Positions 17,805-25,661 of a stretch of 64,000 nt of DNA are shown here, piece after piece (position 1 is the stretch's first letter; the number at the start of each line of letters is the position of its first letter). Made by a program: the position numbers and the translations under genes. A model generated the notes under the pieces. That model was not told the DNA's origin, did no database searches, and saw nothing but the letters and a program-made list of their open reading frames with translations. Origin of the DNA: Moduliflexus sp964602655 (GTDB lineage Bacteria; Moduliflexota; Moduliflexia; Moduliflexales; Moduliflexaceae). The stretch is taken from the NCBI GenBank assembly GCA_964602655.1, contig CAZRSF010000027.1, positions 1 to 64,000 of the forward strand. The letters run 5' to 3'.

Positions 17805-17836
17805 GCGCTGTCCATTTTTGGGACAGCGCCATTTTT
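17805..17836 (+). terminator. Intrinsic terminator after the activator gene (possible activator site)
   Basis: A perfect 9-bp stem GCGCTGTCC/GGACAGCGC with a 7-nt loop is followed by CATTTTT. This is a standard terminator 24 nt after the stop codon. The same palindrome lies about 130-150 nt upstream of the -24 element at 17958, the usual distance of an enhancer site for a Fis-type activator. A double role is possible. Confidence 0.75.
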
Positions 17837-17957
17837 ACGGTATTGCTAAGTACATGTCCTCGTTTTTCTGTTGATTGTCTTGTTTTTGAGACACCTTCCG
17901 ATGAATTTGCCAATAGATACGCACCGCTTCCCCCTGTTAAAAGGGGTTTCGTCGAGT

Positions 17958-17973
17958 TGGCATCACACTTGCT
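17958..17973 (+). promoter_or_regulatory. Sigma-54 (-24/-12) promoter for the sugar ABC transporter operon
   Basis: TGGCATCACACTTGCT matches the consensus TGGCACG-N4-TTGCW, with the GG and GC doublets exactly 10 nt apart. Transcription should start about 12 nt after the GC, near 17984, leaving a leader of about 125 nt before the binding-protein gene. The adjacent upstream gene encodes a sigma-54 activator. Confidence 0.75.
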
Positions 17974-18058
17974 ATATTATGATAAACGTCAAACATCATT
18001 TGACACACAAGCGACACAACAACTTCATAAACCTAATCAAGGAGGCAGTATTCGATAA

Positions 18059-18091
18059 ATGGCTGACCGAAAACGGGAAGGCATTTTTTGA
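18059..18091 (+). other. Possible 10-codon leader ORF before the binding-protein gene
   Basis: AAGGAGG at 18039-18045 is the best ribosome-binding site in the leader, but the first ATG after it (18059) opens a frame of only ten codons (MADRKREGIF, stop at 18091). The true binding-protein ATG at 18111 has only GAGG 17 nt upstream. Either the short frame is translated and couples to the next gene, or the site serves an unrecognised non-ATG start. Confidence 0.3.
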
Positions 18092-18110
18092 GGTACTGGT
18101 ATCTCGCCGT

Positions 18111-19118
18111 ATGAAACAATTTTTTCAAGCAATGTCTGTGGCAGTTGCTATTTTGATGGGAGTTGCGTTGGTTGGTCAAACCGCTGATGCGCAGTGCAAA
18201 GATAAACATGACAAGAAGATCGTTGTCGGTTTTTCTCAGATCGGCGCAGAAAGCGCATGGCGCGCAGCCAACACCGAATCTATTCAGAAAGAAGCTGAAA
18301 AACGCAGCGAATGTATCGAATTGAAGTTCTCGGATGCCCAGCAGAAACAGGAAAACCAGATTAAAGCGATTCGTTCGTTCATTGCGCAGGGCGTGGATGT
18401 CATCGCCTTCTCTCCTGTCGTGGAAAGCGGTTGGGAACCTGTCTTGAAAGAAGCCAAAGATGCTGGCATTCCAGTGATTTTGAGCGACCGCGCTGTTGAT
18501 GTGAGCGACGATACGTTGTGGGTGTCGTTTATGGGGTCTGACTTCGTCGAAGAAGGCCGCCGTACAGCAAAATGGCTGGTGGAAAACTATGAAAAAGTGA
18601 AACGCGCTGACAAAACGATGGATAAAGTGCGGATTGTCGAATTACAGGGCACAGTTGGTTCTGCTCCTGCGAATGATCGTTTCGCCGGATTCCGCGAAGT
18701 GCTGAAAGATCATCCGAATTTCGAAATCGTGAAAACCCAGAGCGCAGACTTCACCCGCGCTGGTGGCAAACAAGTCATGGAAGCCTTCCTGAAAGCCGAA
18801 GGCGACAAGATTGATGTGGTGTACGGCCATAATGATGACAGCGCGCTCGGCGCAATTCAGGCGATTGAAGAAGCTGGCATGAAACCTGGCAAAGACATTA
18901 TCATCGTGTCTATTGATGCCGTTCGCGGCGCATTCGAAGCGATGGTCGAAGGCAAGTTGAATGCGACCATCGAATGCAGCCCGTTACTTGGACCGCAGTT
19001 GTTTGACGCTGTCGAAGATTTAGCGTTAGGCAAAGAATTGCCGAAACGGATCGTGACGGAAGAAGGCGTGTTCCCTGCTGAAGTCGCAAAAGAAACCCTC
19101 CCGCTGAGAACATATTAA
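18111..19118 (+). CDS. ytfQ: Periplasmic sugar-binding protein of a YtfQ-type ABC transporter
   Basis: 335 residues. The signal peptide MKQFFQAMSVAVAILMGVAL ends near TADAQ. The mature start KKIVVGFSQIGAESAWRAAN is diagnostic of YtfQ (E. coli galactofuranose-binding protein), as are AQQKQENQIKAIRSFIAQ, FSPVVESGWEPVL and SIDAVRGAFEAM. An open frame back to 17871 is rejected because it runs through the promoter region. It is the first gene of the operon behind the sigma-54 promoter. With rhamnose isomerase downstream, the ligand could be L-rhamnose or another sugar rather than galactofuranose. Confidence 0.9.
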   Translation: MKQFFQAMSVAVAILMGVALVGQTADAQCKDKHDKKIVVGFSQIGAESAWRAANTESIQKEAEKRSECIELKFSDAQQKQENQIKAIRSFIAQGVDVIAFSPVVESGWEPVLKEAKDAGIPVILSDRAVDVSDDTLWVSFMGSDFVEEGRRTAKWLVENYEKVKRADKTMDKVRIVELQGTVGSAPANDRFAGFREVLKDHPNFEIVKTQSADFTRAGGKQVMEAFLKAEGDKIDVVYGHNDDSALGAIQAIEEAGMKPGKDIIIVSIDAVRGAFEAMVEGKLNATIECSPLLGPQLFDAVEDLALGKELPKRIVTEEGVFPAEVAKETLPLRTY

Positions 19119-19130
19119 TCCCACACCATT

Positions 19131-19175
19131 CGCGCGAAGGCAGCCTGCCTTCGCGCGAGCCTGCTCGCCTTTTTT
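19131..19175 (+). terminator. Overlapping hairpins with T-run after ytfQ (attenuator-like)
   Basis: The arms CGCGCGAAGGCAG (19131-19143) and CTGCCTTCGCGCG (19145-19157) form a very stable stem. A second stem, GCGAG/CTCGC, starts at 19155 and is followed by CTTTTTT. The two share GCG, so they compete. Such structures between a binding-protein gene and its ATPase gene commonly reduce downstream expression. Confidence 0.65.
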
Positions 19176-19291
19176 CCTCACGCGATTTCGGGAGTCATGG
19201 AATGATATACCACCAACAGATATTTGCCCATCATCTTGAAACGGCATCTTTGAGCGCATCATGCGCAACGATAGAATCGAAAGAACAAGAC

Positions 19292-19405
19292 ATGTATCAA
19301 CGTTATCTCGCATTTATAAAACAGAAGGGGCAAAAAAGGCGGTATCGTTCGATTGCAGCAGAATTAGCCCACAAGACGTTCGACAACCATGAGGAGGAGT
19401 CGTAA
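19292..19405 (+). CDS. Possible small basic protein translationally coupled to ytfR
   Basis: A frame beginning MYQRYLAFIKQKGQKRRYRS, open back to an ATG at 19202, ends in a TAATG overlap with the ytfR start codon. The ytfR ribosome-binding site GAGGAGG lies inside it. The product would be a 37-residue helical, basic peptide. I see no family, and it may simply be an open stretch, but the stop-start overlap is the arrangement expected of a real coupled frame. Confidence 0.3.
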   Translation: MYQRYLAFIKQKGQKRRYRSIAAELAHKTFDNHEEES

Positions 19406-20928
19406 TGGAACCGAACCATAAAATTCTTCTTGAAATTCGCGGATTAAGTAAGACGTTTCCTGGCGTAAAAGCCCTGTCAGGCGTGGATTTTTTTCTGAGA
19501 GCCGGAGAAGTGCATTGTTTGATGGGAGAAAACGGCGCGGGAAAATCTACCTTAATTAAAGTGTTTACCGGGTTATACAAAAAAGACGGCGGGAAAGTAT
19601 TGTACGAAGGGCGGCCATTCGAAATTTCATCGCCAGTGGAAGCCCCTCAGCACGGCATCAGCACGGTGTATCAGGAGATCAACCTGATTCCGGCGTTGTC
19701 TGTTGCGGAAAATATCTATCTTGGCCGCCAACCGATGAAACAGGGTCGCATTGATTGGAAAGCCATTAACCAGGGCGCGCGCGCGGCGCTGAAAAAATTA
19801 GATGTGGATATTGATGTCACGCAGCCTGTTATTTCATACTCTGTCGCGATTCAGCAATTAGTCGCAATTGCCCGCGCACTCGATATTTCGGCAAAAATTT
19901 TAATTTTGGATGAGCCGACCTCCAGCCTTGATGCGCAGGAAGTCGAACAATTATTCAGTTTGATCCGCAAATTAAAAGGTGAAGGCATTGCGATTATCTT
20001 CGTCACCCACTTTCTTGATCAGGTGTATCAAATTTCCGACCGGATTACAGTGTTGCGAAACGGCGAATTAGTCGGGGAATACAAAACCGCCGAATTGCCT
20101 CGTCTTGAGTTGATTGCGCGGATGTTAGGCAAACGGTTGGAAGAATTCGTCAGCGAAAGCGGGGCCAATCTTGTCACAAAAGAAGAGCAGGGCAAAAAAC
20201 CGTTTATTCAGGTTCGCGGATTGGAACGTAAAGGCGCGATAGCCCCATTCGATTTGGATATTCGCGAAGGAGAAGTGCTGGGATTGGCCGGATTGTTAGG
20301 CTCTGGCCGCACAGAAATCGCGCGGCTGCTGTTTGGCATTGATAAAGCGCATTCTGGCAAAGTGTTGTTAGATGGCAACGAGACGGATATTTCTTCGCCG
20401 CATAAAGCGATTGACGCGAAATTCGCGTTCTGCCCGGAAGACCGCAAAACCGAGGGGATTATTCCTGATTTGACCGTGCGGGAAAACATTATTTTAGCGT
20501 TGCAAGGCACCAAAGGCATTTTTAAGACGCTCTCAAAACGCGAGCAGATGGAAATTGTTGATAAATACATCAAAGCCCTGGCAATCAAAACGCCGAATGC
20601 CGAACAATTGGTCAAAAACCTGAGCGGCGGCAATCAGCAAAAAGTGATTGTGTCCCGCTGGCTCGCCTCGAACCCGCGCTTTTTGATTCTCGATGAACCA
20701 ACTCGCGGTATTGATGTCGGCGCAAAAGCGGAAATTCAAAAATTAGTAATCGCGTTGAGCCGTGAAGAACAAATGGCGATTTTGTTTATCTCGTCCGAAT
20801 TGGAAGAAGTGATTCGATGCAGCGATCGTGTGGCCGTGTTGCGAGATCGCCGGAAAATAGGCGAATTAGTCGGCGATCAAATCGAAGAAACGCATATTAT
20901 GCACACGATTGCGAAGAAGGAGGATTAA
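19405..20928 (+). CDS. ytfR: Sugar ABC transporter ATPase with two nucleotide-binding domains
   Basis: 507 residues. The first domain has Walker A GENGAGKST, Q-loop VYQEINL and Walker B ILILDEPTSSLD; its signature motif is degenerate, as usual for this family. The second domain has LAGLLGSGRTEIAR in the Walker A position, the strong signature LSGGNQQK and LILDEPTRGIDVG. This RbsA/YtfR architecture drives import of monosaccharides with the two permeases that follow. The start at 19405 has GAGGAGG 8-9 nt upstream. Confidence 0.92.
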   Translation: MEPNHKILLEIRGLSKTFPGVKALSGVDFFLRAGEVHCLMGENGAGKSTLIKVFTGLYKKDGGKVLYEGRPFEISSPVEAPQHGISTVYQEINLIPALSVAENIYLGRQPMKQGRIDWKAINQGARAALKKLDVDIDVTQPVISYSVAIQQLVAIARALDISAKILILDEPTSSLDAQEVEQLFSLIRKLKGEGIAIIFVTHFLDQVYQISDRITVLRNGELVGEYKTAELPRLELIARMLGKRLEEFVSESGANLVTKEEQGKKPFIQVRGLERKGAIAPFDLDIREGEVLGLAGLLGSGRTEIARLLFGIDKAHSGKVLLDGNETDISSPHKAIDAKFAFCPEDRKTEGIIPDLTVRENIILALQGTKGIFKTLSKREQMEIVDKYIKALAIKTPNAEQLVKNLSGGNQQKVIVSRWLASNPRFLILDEPTRGIDVGAKAEIQKLVIALSREEQMAILFISSELEEVIRCSDRVAVLRDRRKIGELVGDQIEETHIMHTIAKKED

Positions 20929-20930
20929 AC

Positions 20931-22016
20931 ATGAAATCTTGGTTGATGCGGTTCAAATCCGATCAGGCGCAAAAAGTGTTATGGCCGGTCGTGGCCTTAT
21001 GTCTGATCTTGTTATTTAACTTTTTCTTTACGCCCGGATTCTTTCGGATTACGATCAAAGACGGCCATTTATTCGGCAGTTTGGTGGATATTCTGAATCG
21101 CGGCGCTCCGACGCTGCTGCTGACGCTCGGTATGACGCTGGTCTATGCGACTGGCGGCGTTGATCTGTCAGTCGGCTCTATTTTAGCGATTTCCGGCGCG
21201 TTAGCCGCCTATCTGATCCGTCCGGGATATGCAAACGGCATTCTGGAATATCCTGATCCTCCAACGTCAATTATCATTGCAGTCGCGCTGCCGCTGCTGC
21301 TCGCGTTGGTGGCCGGAGCGTGGAACGGATTCTTAGTCGCCTATCTCGATATTCAGCCCATCATCGCCACACTGATTTTGATGGTTGCCGGGCGCGGTAT
21401 TGCCCAGTTAATTACCAAAGGTCAGATCGTGATTTTTATTCATGGACCATTCGAATTTGTGGGCGGCGGCTTTTTATTCGGGCTGCCATTCCCGGTTGTT
21501 TTGACAATCATGATGATTGCCATTACGTTTTTTCTGACGCGCAAAACAGCGTTAGGGATGTTTATCGAAGCGGTCGGCGCGAATCCGAAAGCCAGCCGAT
21601 TCATGGGCTTGCAAGCGCAGAAAATTAAATTGATGTTGTATGTCTTCTCCGGATTTTGCTCTGGCCTTGCCGGGTTAATGATCTGTTCGAATATTCGCGG
21701 CGCGGACGCCAATAATGCTGGCTTATTCTTAGAATTAGACGCCATCGCGTCGGTGATTATTGGCGGAACGCTGAATGGAGGCCGATTTACGCTGGCCGGT
21801 TCTGTCGTCGGGACGCTGATTATCCAGAGCCTGACCACGACGATTTTAACGCGCGGCATCGCCCCGGAAGTCACATTGGTCTATAAAGCGATTGTGATTA
21901 TTCTTGTCGTCTTGATTCAATCGGAAAACTTTCGCAAATTGTTGACCGGATATGTCGGCGCCATGAAAGCGAATGACGCGTCCATCCCCGCATCGTCAGC
22001 GAAAGAAGCGAAATAA
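20931..22016 (+). CDS. ytfT: Sugar ABC transporter permease (YtfT type)
   Basis: 361 residues from ATG 20931, which has AAGGAGG upstream and starts 2 nt after the ATPase stop. About eight to ten membrane helices are visible. The family signature is GGVDLSVGSILAISGALAA, and the EAA-like region is RFMGLQAQKIKLMLYVFSG, contacting the ATPase. It is one of two permease subunits forming the membrane channel. It is homologous to, but diverged from, the next permease gene. Confidence 0.92.
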   Translation: MKSWLMRFKSDQAQKVLWPVVALCLILLFNFFFTPGFFRITIKDGHLFGSLVDILNRGAPTLLLTLGMTLVYATGGVDLSVGSILAISGALAAYLIRPGYANGILEYPDPPTSIIIAVALPLLLALVAGAWNGFLVAYLDIQPIIATLILMVAGRGIAQLITKGQIVIFIHGPFEFVGGGFLFGLPFPVVLTIMMIAITFFLTRKTALGMFIEAVGANPKASRFMGLQAQKIKLMLYVFSGFCSGLAGLMICSNIRGADANNAGLFLELDAIASVIIGGTLNGGRFTLAGSVVGTLIIQSLTTTILTRGIAPEVTLVYKAIVIILVVLIQSENFRKLLTGYVGAMKANDASIPASSAKEAK

Positions 22017-22028
22017 TAATACTAAATT

Positions 22029-22061
22029 AGACCTCATCGGTTGTAGAGACCTGTGAGGTCT
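22029..22061. repeat. Palindromic repeat, family B (variant)
   Basis: AGACCTCA at the left and TGAGGTCT at the right enclose a diverged centre (CGGTTGTAGAGACCTG). The standard copies at 25542-25574 and 33081-33113 have the intact core CCTCACAGGTTT/AAACCTGTGAGG. It lies between the two permease genes, directly upstream of the second gene's ribosome-binding site. Confidence 0.6.
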
Positions 22062-22081
22062 GAAGAGAGAGGATGAATCTT

Positions 22082-23068
22082 ATGAAAATACGGCTGAATC
22101 AACGCAATATTCCGATTCTCGCCACCTTTGCCGTGTTTGTGCTGATTTACATTATCGGCTCGTTGATGTATCGGAATTTCTTTTCCTTGCGCGTATTTGT
22201 CAATTTGCTGATTGATAATGCCTTTGTCGGCGTCATCGCGGTGGGCATGACCTTTGTGATTATTTCTGGCGGGATCGACCTGTCAGTCGGCTCGCTTGTT
22301 GCCTTCACCGGAGTGTTGACCGCCAAATTGGTGACCGTCTATCACGTCCATCCATTAATCGTGATTCTGTTAGCGTTATTGATTGGGGCGAGCATGGGCT
22401 TTACGATGGGAAGCCTGATTCATCACTTCGCGCTCCCGCCATTTTTGGTGACGCTGGTTGGGATGTTTTTAATGCGAGGATTATCGTTCCAATTAACACT
22501 CAGTTCGATTGCCATTCAGGATAATCCGTTTCTGTTCAAGCTGACCTCAATCGGCATTCCGCTCGCCAAGCGCGTCAAACTCCCGCTTGGCACGGCGATT
22601 GTCTTTTTAGCGATTGTGGCGATTGGCATCTATATTTCCCATTACACCAAATTCGGGCGCAATGTCTATGCTATCGGCGGCAACGAGCAGTCGGCGATTT
22701 TGATGGGGTTGCCAGTCGGCAAAACAAAGGTGATGATTTACACATTCAATAGCACCTTATGCGCACTTGGCGGAGTGGTCTATACGCTCTATACATTGTC
22801 AGGCTATCCATTAGCGTGCATGGGCTTGGAAATGGATGCGATTGCGGCGGTCGTCATCGGCGGCACGCTGCTCTCCGGCGGCGCAGGCTATATCGAGGGT
22901 ACGCTGCTCGGTGTGCTGATTTTGGGCTTGATTCAGACGTTTATCACCTTCCAGGGCACATTAAGTTCCTGGTGGACAAAAATCGTGATTGGGATTCTGC
23001 TGTTCATCTTCATCCTACTGCAAACCTACATCACCAAAACGTCGGCTCTCTCGGCGCGAAAAGCGTAA
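22082..23068 (+). CDS. yjfF: Sugar ABC transporter permease (YjfF type)
   Basis: 328 residues from ATG 22082. The ATG at 22073 directly abuts AGAGAGG and is too close to be used efficiently, whereas 22082 has it about 9 nt upstream. It is a hydrophobic polytopic protein with the family signature GGIDLSVGSLVAFTGVLTA and the coupling region ILMGLPVGKTKVMIYTFNS. It is the second channel subunit, matching the E. coli ytfQRT-yjfF order exactly. Confidence 0.9.
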   Translation: MKIRLNQRNIPILATFAVFVLIYIIGSLMYRNFFSLRVFVNLLIDNAFVGVIAVGMTFVIISGGIDLSVGSLVAFTGVLTAKLVTVYHVHPLIVILLALLIGASMGFTMGSLIHHFALPPFLVTLVGMFLMRGLSFQLTLSSIAIQDNPFLFKLTSIGIPLAKRVKLPLGTAIVFLAIVAIGIYISHYTKFGRNVYAIGGNEQSAILMGLPVGKTKVMIYTFNSTLCALGGVVYTLYTLSGYPLACMGLEMDAIAAVVIGGTLLSGGAGYIEGTLLGVLILGLIQTFITFQGTLSSWWTKIVIGILLFIFILLQTYITKTSALSARKA

Positions 23069-23080
23069 GCGCCAGCATCA

Positions 23081-23110
23081 CCCTGCCAGGATTCGAAACC
23101 CTGGCAGGAT
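23081..23110. repeat. Palindromic repeat, family A
   Basis: ACCCTGCCAGG...CCTGGCAGG with a TTCGAA centre. This is one of at least eight copies in the window (also 24671, 41651, 43151, 53153, 53865, 55720, 63051). It lies just after the yjfF stop and may form a terminator-like stem, although no T-run follows. Confidence 0.85.
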
Positions 23111-23243
23111 TCATCGGCAAATCACAAAGAGTTTCCTTTGATTTTACATCGTTGAAAGCCTCCTGTTTATAGGCAAATCACCGAAACCATTTCTCCTAAA
23201 AAAATCCTCGCAAGTGTTTATGTTATCGTTCACATAAAATTTC

Positions 23244-23272
23244 TTGACAGAAATAACCGACTTTCCGATATT
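23244..23272 (+). promoter_or_regulatory. Candidate sigma-70 promoter of rhaA
   Basis: TTGACA (23244-23249), a 17-nt spacer and GATATT (23267-23272, 4/6 match), 65 nt upstream of the rhamnose isomerase ATG. It suggests that the isomerase can be transcribed independently of the transporter operon. Confidence 0.5.
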
Positions 23273-23337
23273 CCTTTTCAGAAAAGATTCCATGTTGTAA
23301 GAGTCGGCTATCATCATCTATTTTCTGGAGGACATTT

Positions 23338-24612
23338 ATGGGCGCAAATACCACACAACAGATTGACGCAAGATATGCGTCGGCGAAAGAACAGTATGCA
23401 GCGTTGGGAGTGGATACCGACGCCGCGCTCGCCGCATTAAAAACCATTCCGGTGTCGCTGCATTGCTGGCAGGGGGATGATGTCGGCGGATTCGAACGCC
23501 CGGCGGCCACGCTGAGCGGCGGCGGCATTCAGGCCACCGGCAATTATCCTGGTAAAGCCCGCAGCGCCGACGAATTACGCGCTGACCTCGATTTAGCGCT
23601 GCGCCTGATTCCCGGAACGCATCGTCTGAATCTCCATGCGATTTATGGCGATTTCGGCGGAAAATTCGTTGATCGCAATGCCATTCTGCCAGAACATTTC
23701 GCGCAGTGGATTGACTGGGCGAAAGCCAAAAGAATAGGTATAGATTTTAACCCGACCTATTTTTCACATCCGAACGCCGAAGACGGCCTGACCTTAAGCC
23801 ATTCAGACCCGGCGATCCGCCAATTCTGGATCGAACATGGCATCGCCTGCCGCAAAATCGGCGAAGCATTCGGCAAAGCGCTCGGCACGCCCTGTGTGAT
23901 GAATATCTGGATTCCCGACGGCTCGAAAGACATTCCGGTTGACCGCAAAGCGCCGCGCGAACGGCTGCTTGCCGCGCTCGACGCGATTCTTGCCGAAAAA
24001 ATAGACCGCCGCTATCTGCTTGACGCTGTCGAATGCAAATTATTTGGTATCGGTTCGGAATCGTATGTGGTCGGGTCGCACGAATTTTACATGGGCTACG
24101 CCGTCAGCCGCCAACTGCTGCTCTGCCTCGACGCCGGACATTTTCATCCGACCGAAGTTATTTCCGACAAGCTCTCGTCCGTGCTGGCCTTTGTGCCGGA
24201 AGTGCTGCTGCATGTCAGCCGCGGCGTTCGCTGGGATAGTGATCATGTCGTGACGCTGACCGACGAATTACAGGCCATCGCGCAGGAAATCATTCGTGGC
24301 GGGTATCAGCGCCGCGTCCATATCGGCCTCGATTTCTTCGACGCCAGCATCAACCGCGTCGCCGCCTGGGTGATCGGCACGCGCAACATGATCAAAGCCC
24401 TGCTCCTTGCGCTGCTTGAGCCGATTCAGACGTTGAGAAACAGCGAGCAGAACGGCGATTTCACCGCCCGCCTCGCCTGGCTGGAAGAAACGAAAACCCT
24501 GCCAGTCGGCGCGGTGTGGGATTATTACTGCCAGCAGCAGAACACGCCGGTCGGCGCGGCCTGGCTCGATAGTGTCAAAACATACGAACGCGACGTGTTG
24601 TCGAAACGATAA
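23338..24612 (+). CDS. rhaA: L-rhamnose isomerase
   Basis: 424 residues, the usual RhaA length (E. coli about 419). It converts L-rhamnose to L-rhamnulose in the cytoplasm with Mn2+. Strongly diagnostic segments are VSLHCWQGDDVGGFE, GGIQATGNYPGKARS, RLNLHAIYGDFGG, MNIWIPDGSKDIPVDR, ESYVVGSHEFYMGYA, CLDAGHFHPTEVISDK and HIGLDFFDASINR. They include the metal-binding Glu/Asp/His residues. GGAGG lies about 8 nt before the ATG. It follows the sugar transporter and precedes a class II aldolase. The kinase step of the pathway is not in the window. Confidence 0.96.
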   Translation: MGANTTQQIDARYASAKEQYAALGVDTDAALAALKTIPVSLHCWQGDDVGGFERPAATLSGGGIQATGNYPGKARSADELRADLDLALRLIPGTHRLNLHAIYGDFGGKFVDRNAILPEHFAQWIDWAKAKRIGIDFNPTYFSHPNAEDGLTLSHSDPAIRQFWIEHGIACRKIGEAFGKALGTPCVMNIWIPDGSKDIPVDRKAPRERLLAALDAILAEKIDRRYLLDAVECKLFGIGSESYVVGSHEFYMGYAVSRQLLLCLDAGHFHPTEVISDKLSSVLAFVPEVLLHVSRGVRWDSDHVVTLTDELQAIAQEIIRGGYQRRVHIGLDFFDASINRVAAWVIGTRNMIKALLLALLEPIQTLRNSEQNGDFTARLAWLEETKTLPVGAVWDYYCQQQNTPVGAAWLDSVKTYERDVLSKR

Positions 24613-24622
24613 ACCAAATTTG

Positions 24623-24650
24623 GTAGGGGCGTTCAATTGAACGCCCCTAC
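24623..24650. repeat. Perfect 28-bp palindrome
   Basis: GTAGGGGCGTTCAA and its exact complement TTGAACGCCCCTAC abut with no loop. It lies 11 nt after the rhaA stop, followed 20 nt later by a family A palindrome. It could form a terminator stem without a T-run or be a mobile palindromic element. Sequences of this kind recur in many unrelated genomes. Confidence 0.85.
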
Positions 24651-24670
24651 GCGGCAACATACTACGAGAA

Positions 24671-24700
24671 CCCTGCCAGGGTTTCAAACCCTGGCAGGGT
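24671..24700. repeat. Palindromic repeat, family A
   Basis: CCCTGCCAGGGTTTCAAACC and its complementary arm form a near-perfect 14-bp stem. It is one of the best-preserved copies of the family and lies between rhaA and the aldolase gene. Confidence 0.9.
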
Positions 24701-24775
24701 TGAGTTCAACAACATTTCAATGCGAATCATGCGAAATTCCCTATATTTCGTATGGCGCGTGGTTGATAAAATATT

Positions 24776-25534
24776 ATGCAAGACCACTTACGATCAGTTG
24801 TTTCGATGTCCAATCTTCTCGGCTCCGACGCCTACGACTGCGCGATTCTCGGAGAAGGGAACACATCGGTCAAAGTTGACCATGACACGTTTTTCGTGAA
24901 AGCGTCAGGCACGCAGCTTGGCACGATTGACGCGAACGGGTTCGTGAAAGTCCGCTTTTCAACGATTTTCGAGGCGTTATCGCGCAAAATGTTGTCGGAT
25001 GCCGAAGTCAAAGACGTGCTGCTGAACGCGACCCTTGACAATCCGAATAAAAAAATGCCGTCGGTCGAAACGTTTCTCCATGCCATTCTGCTGTCATTAG
25101 ACGGCATCAATTACGCCGGACACACCCACCCCACCGCGATCAACAGCATTCTCTGCTCGAAAAAAGCGGAAGAGGCGTATAGCGGCAATCTGTTTCCGGA
25201 TCAAATCGTCGTGCTCGGCACGGCGCCGCTGTTCATTCCGTACACCGATCCCGGCCTTGTGCTGGCCAAACTGCTGCAAGAGAAATTAACGGCCTACATC
25301 GCGCAATATGGCCGGACGCCGAAAGCGATTTACATGCAGAATCACGGCTTCATCGCGATTGGCGCGAGCGATAAAGATGTGTTGAATATTACGCAGATGG
25401 CCGTCAAAACCGCCCGAATTCTGATCGGCGCGTACACGCTCGGCGGCCCGAACTTCTTCTCCTCCGACAACACGCAGCGCATCGAAACCCGCCCCGACGA
25501 ACATTATCGCCGCCAACAACTTGCCGATAAATAA
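24776..25534 (+). CDS. Class II aldolase/adducin-fold protein, probable rhamnulose-1-phosphate aldolase
   Basis: 252 residues. The zinc-binding pair GHTHPTAI and the later NHGFIAIG are the class II aldolase metal site. GEGNTSVK and FVKASGTQLG match the phosphate-binding loops of RhaD/RhaE-type aldolases. It corresponds to the aldolase half of the bifunctional rhamnulose-phosphate aldolase/lactaldehyde dehydrogenase RhaE, without the dehydrogenase half. Standing behind rhamnose isomerase, it probably cleaves rhamnulose-1-phosphate to dihydroxyacetone phosphate and lactaldehyde. No strong ribosome-binding site is seen at 24776, and ATG 24806 is an alternative start. Confidence 0.75.
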   Translation: MQDHLRSVVSMSNLLGSDAYDCAILGEGNTSVKVDHDTFFVKASGTQLGTIDANGFVKVRFSTIFEALSRKMLSDAEVKDVLLNATLDNPNKKMPSVETFLHAILLSLDGINYAGHTHPTAINSILCSKKAEEAYSGNLFPDQIVVLGTAPLFIPYTDPGLVLAKLLQEKLTAYIAQYGRTPKAIYMQNHGFIAIGASDKDVLNITQMAVKTARILIGAYTLGGPNFFSSDNTQRIETRPDEHYRRQQLADK

Positions 25535-25541
25535 GCCGTTG

Positions 25542-25574
25542 ACACCTCACAGGTTTTAAAAACCTGTGAGGTGT
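25542..25574. repeat. Palindromic repeat, family B
   Basis: ACACCTCACAGGTTTT pairs exactly with AAAACCTGTGAGGTGT and is followed by TTTAATTTTT. Because of the T-rich tail, it is the best terminator candidate for the aldolase transcript. Confidence 0.85.
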
Positions 25575-25661
25575 TTTAATTTTTGACAGCGCATGTCTAA
25601 AAAGTAGATCGTTCGCCTCTTTGTTGATACCGCGTTCAATCAACCATAGCAGGAGGAAAAT

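Noticed and set aside
17871..18110. 80-codon N-terminal extension of ytfQ
   Set aside because: It would place the signal peptide inside the protein and runs through the sigma-54 promoter.
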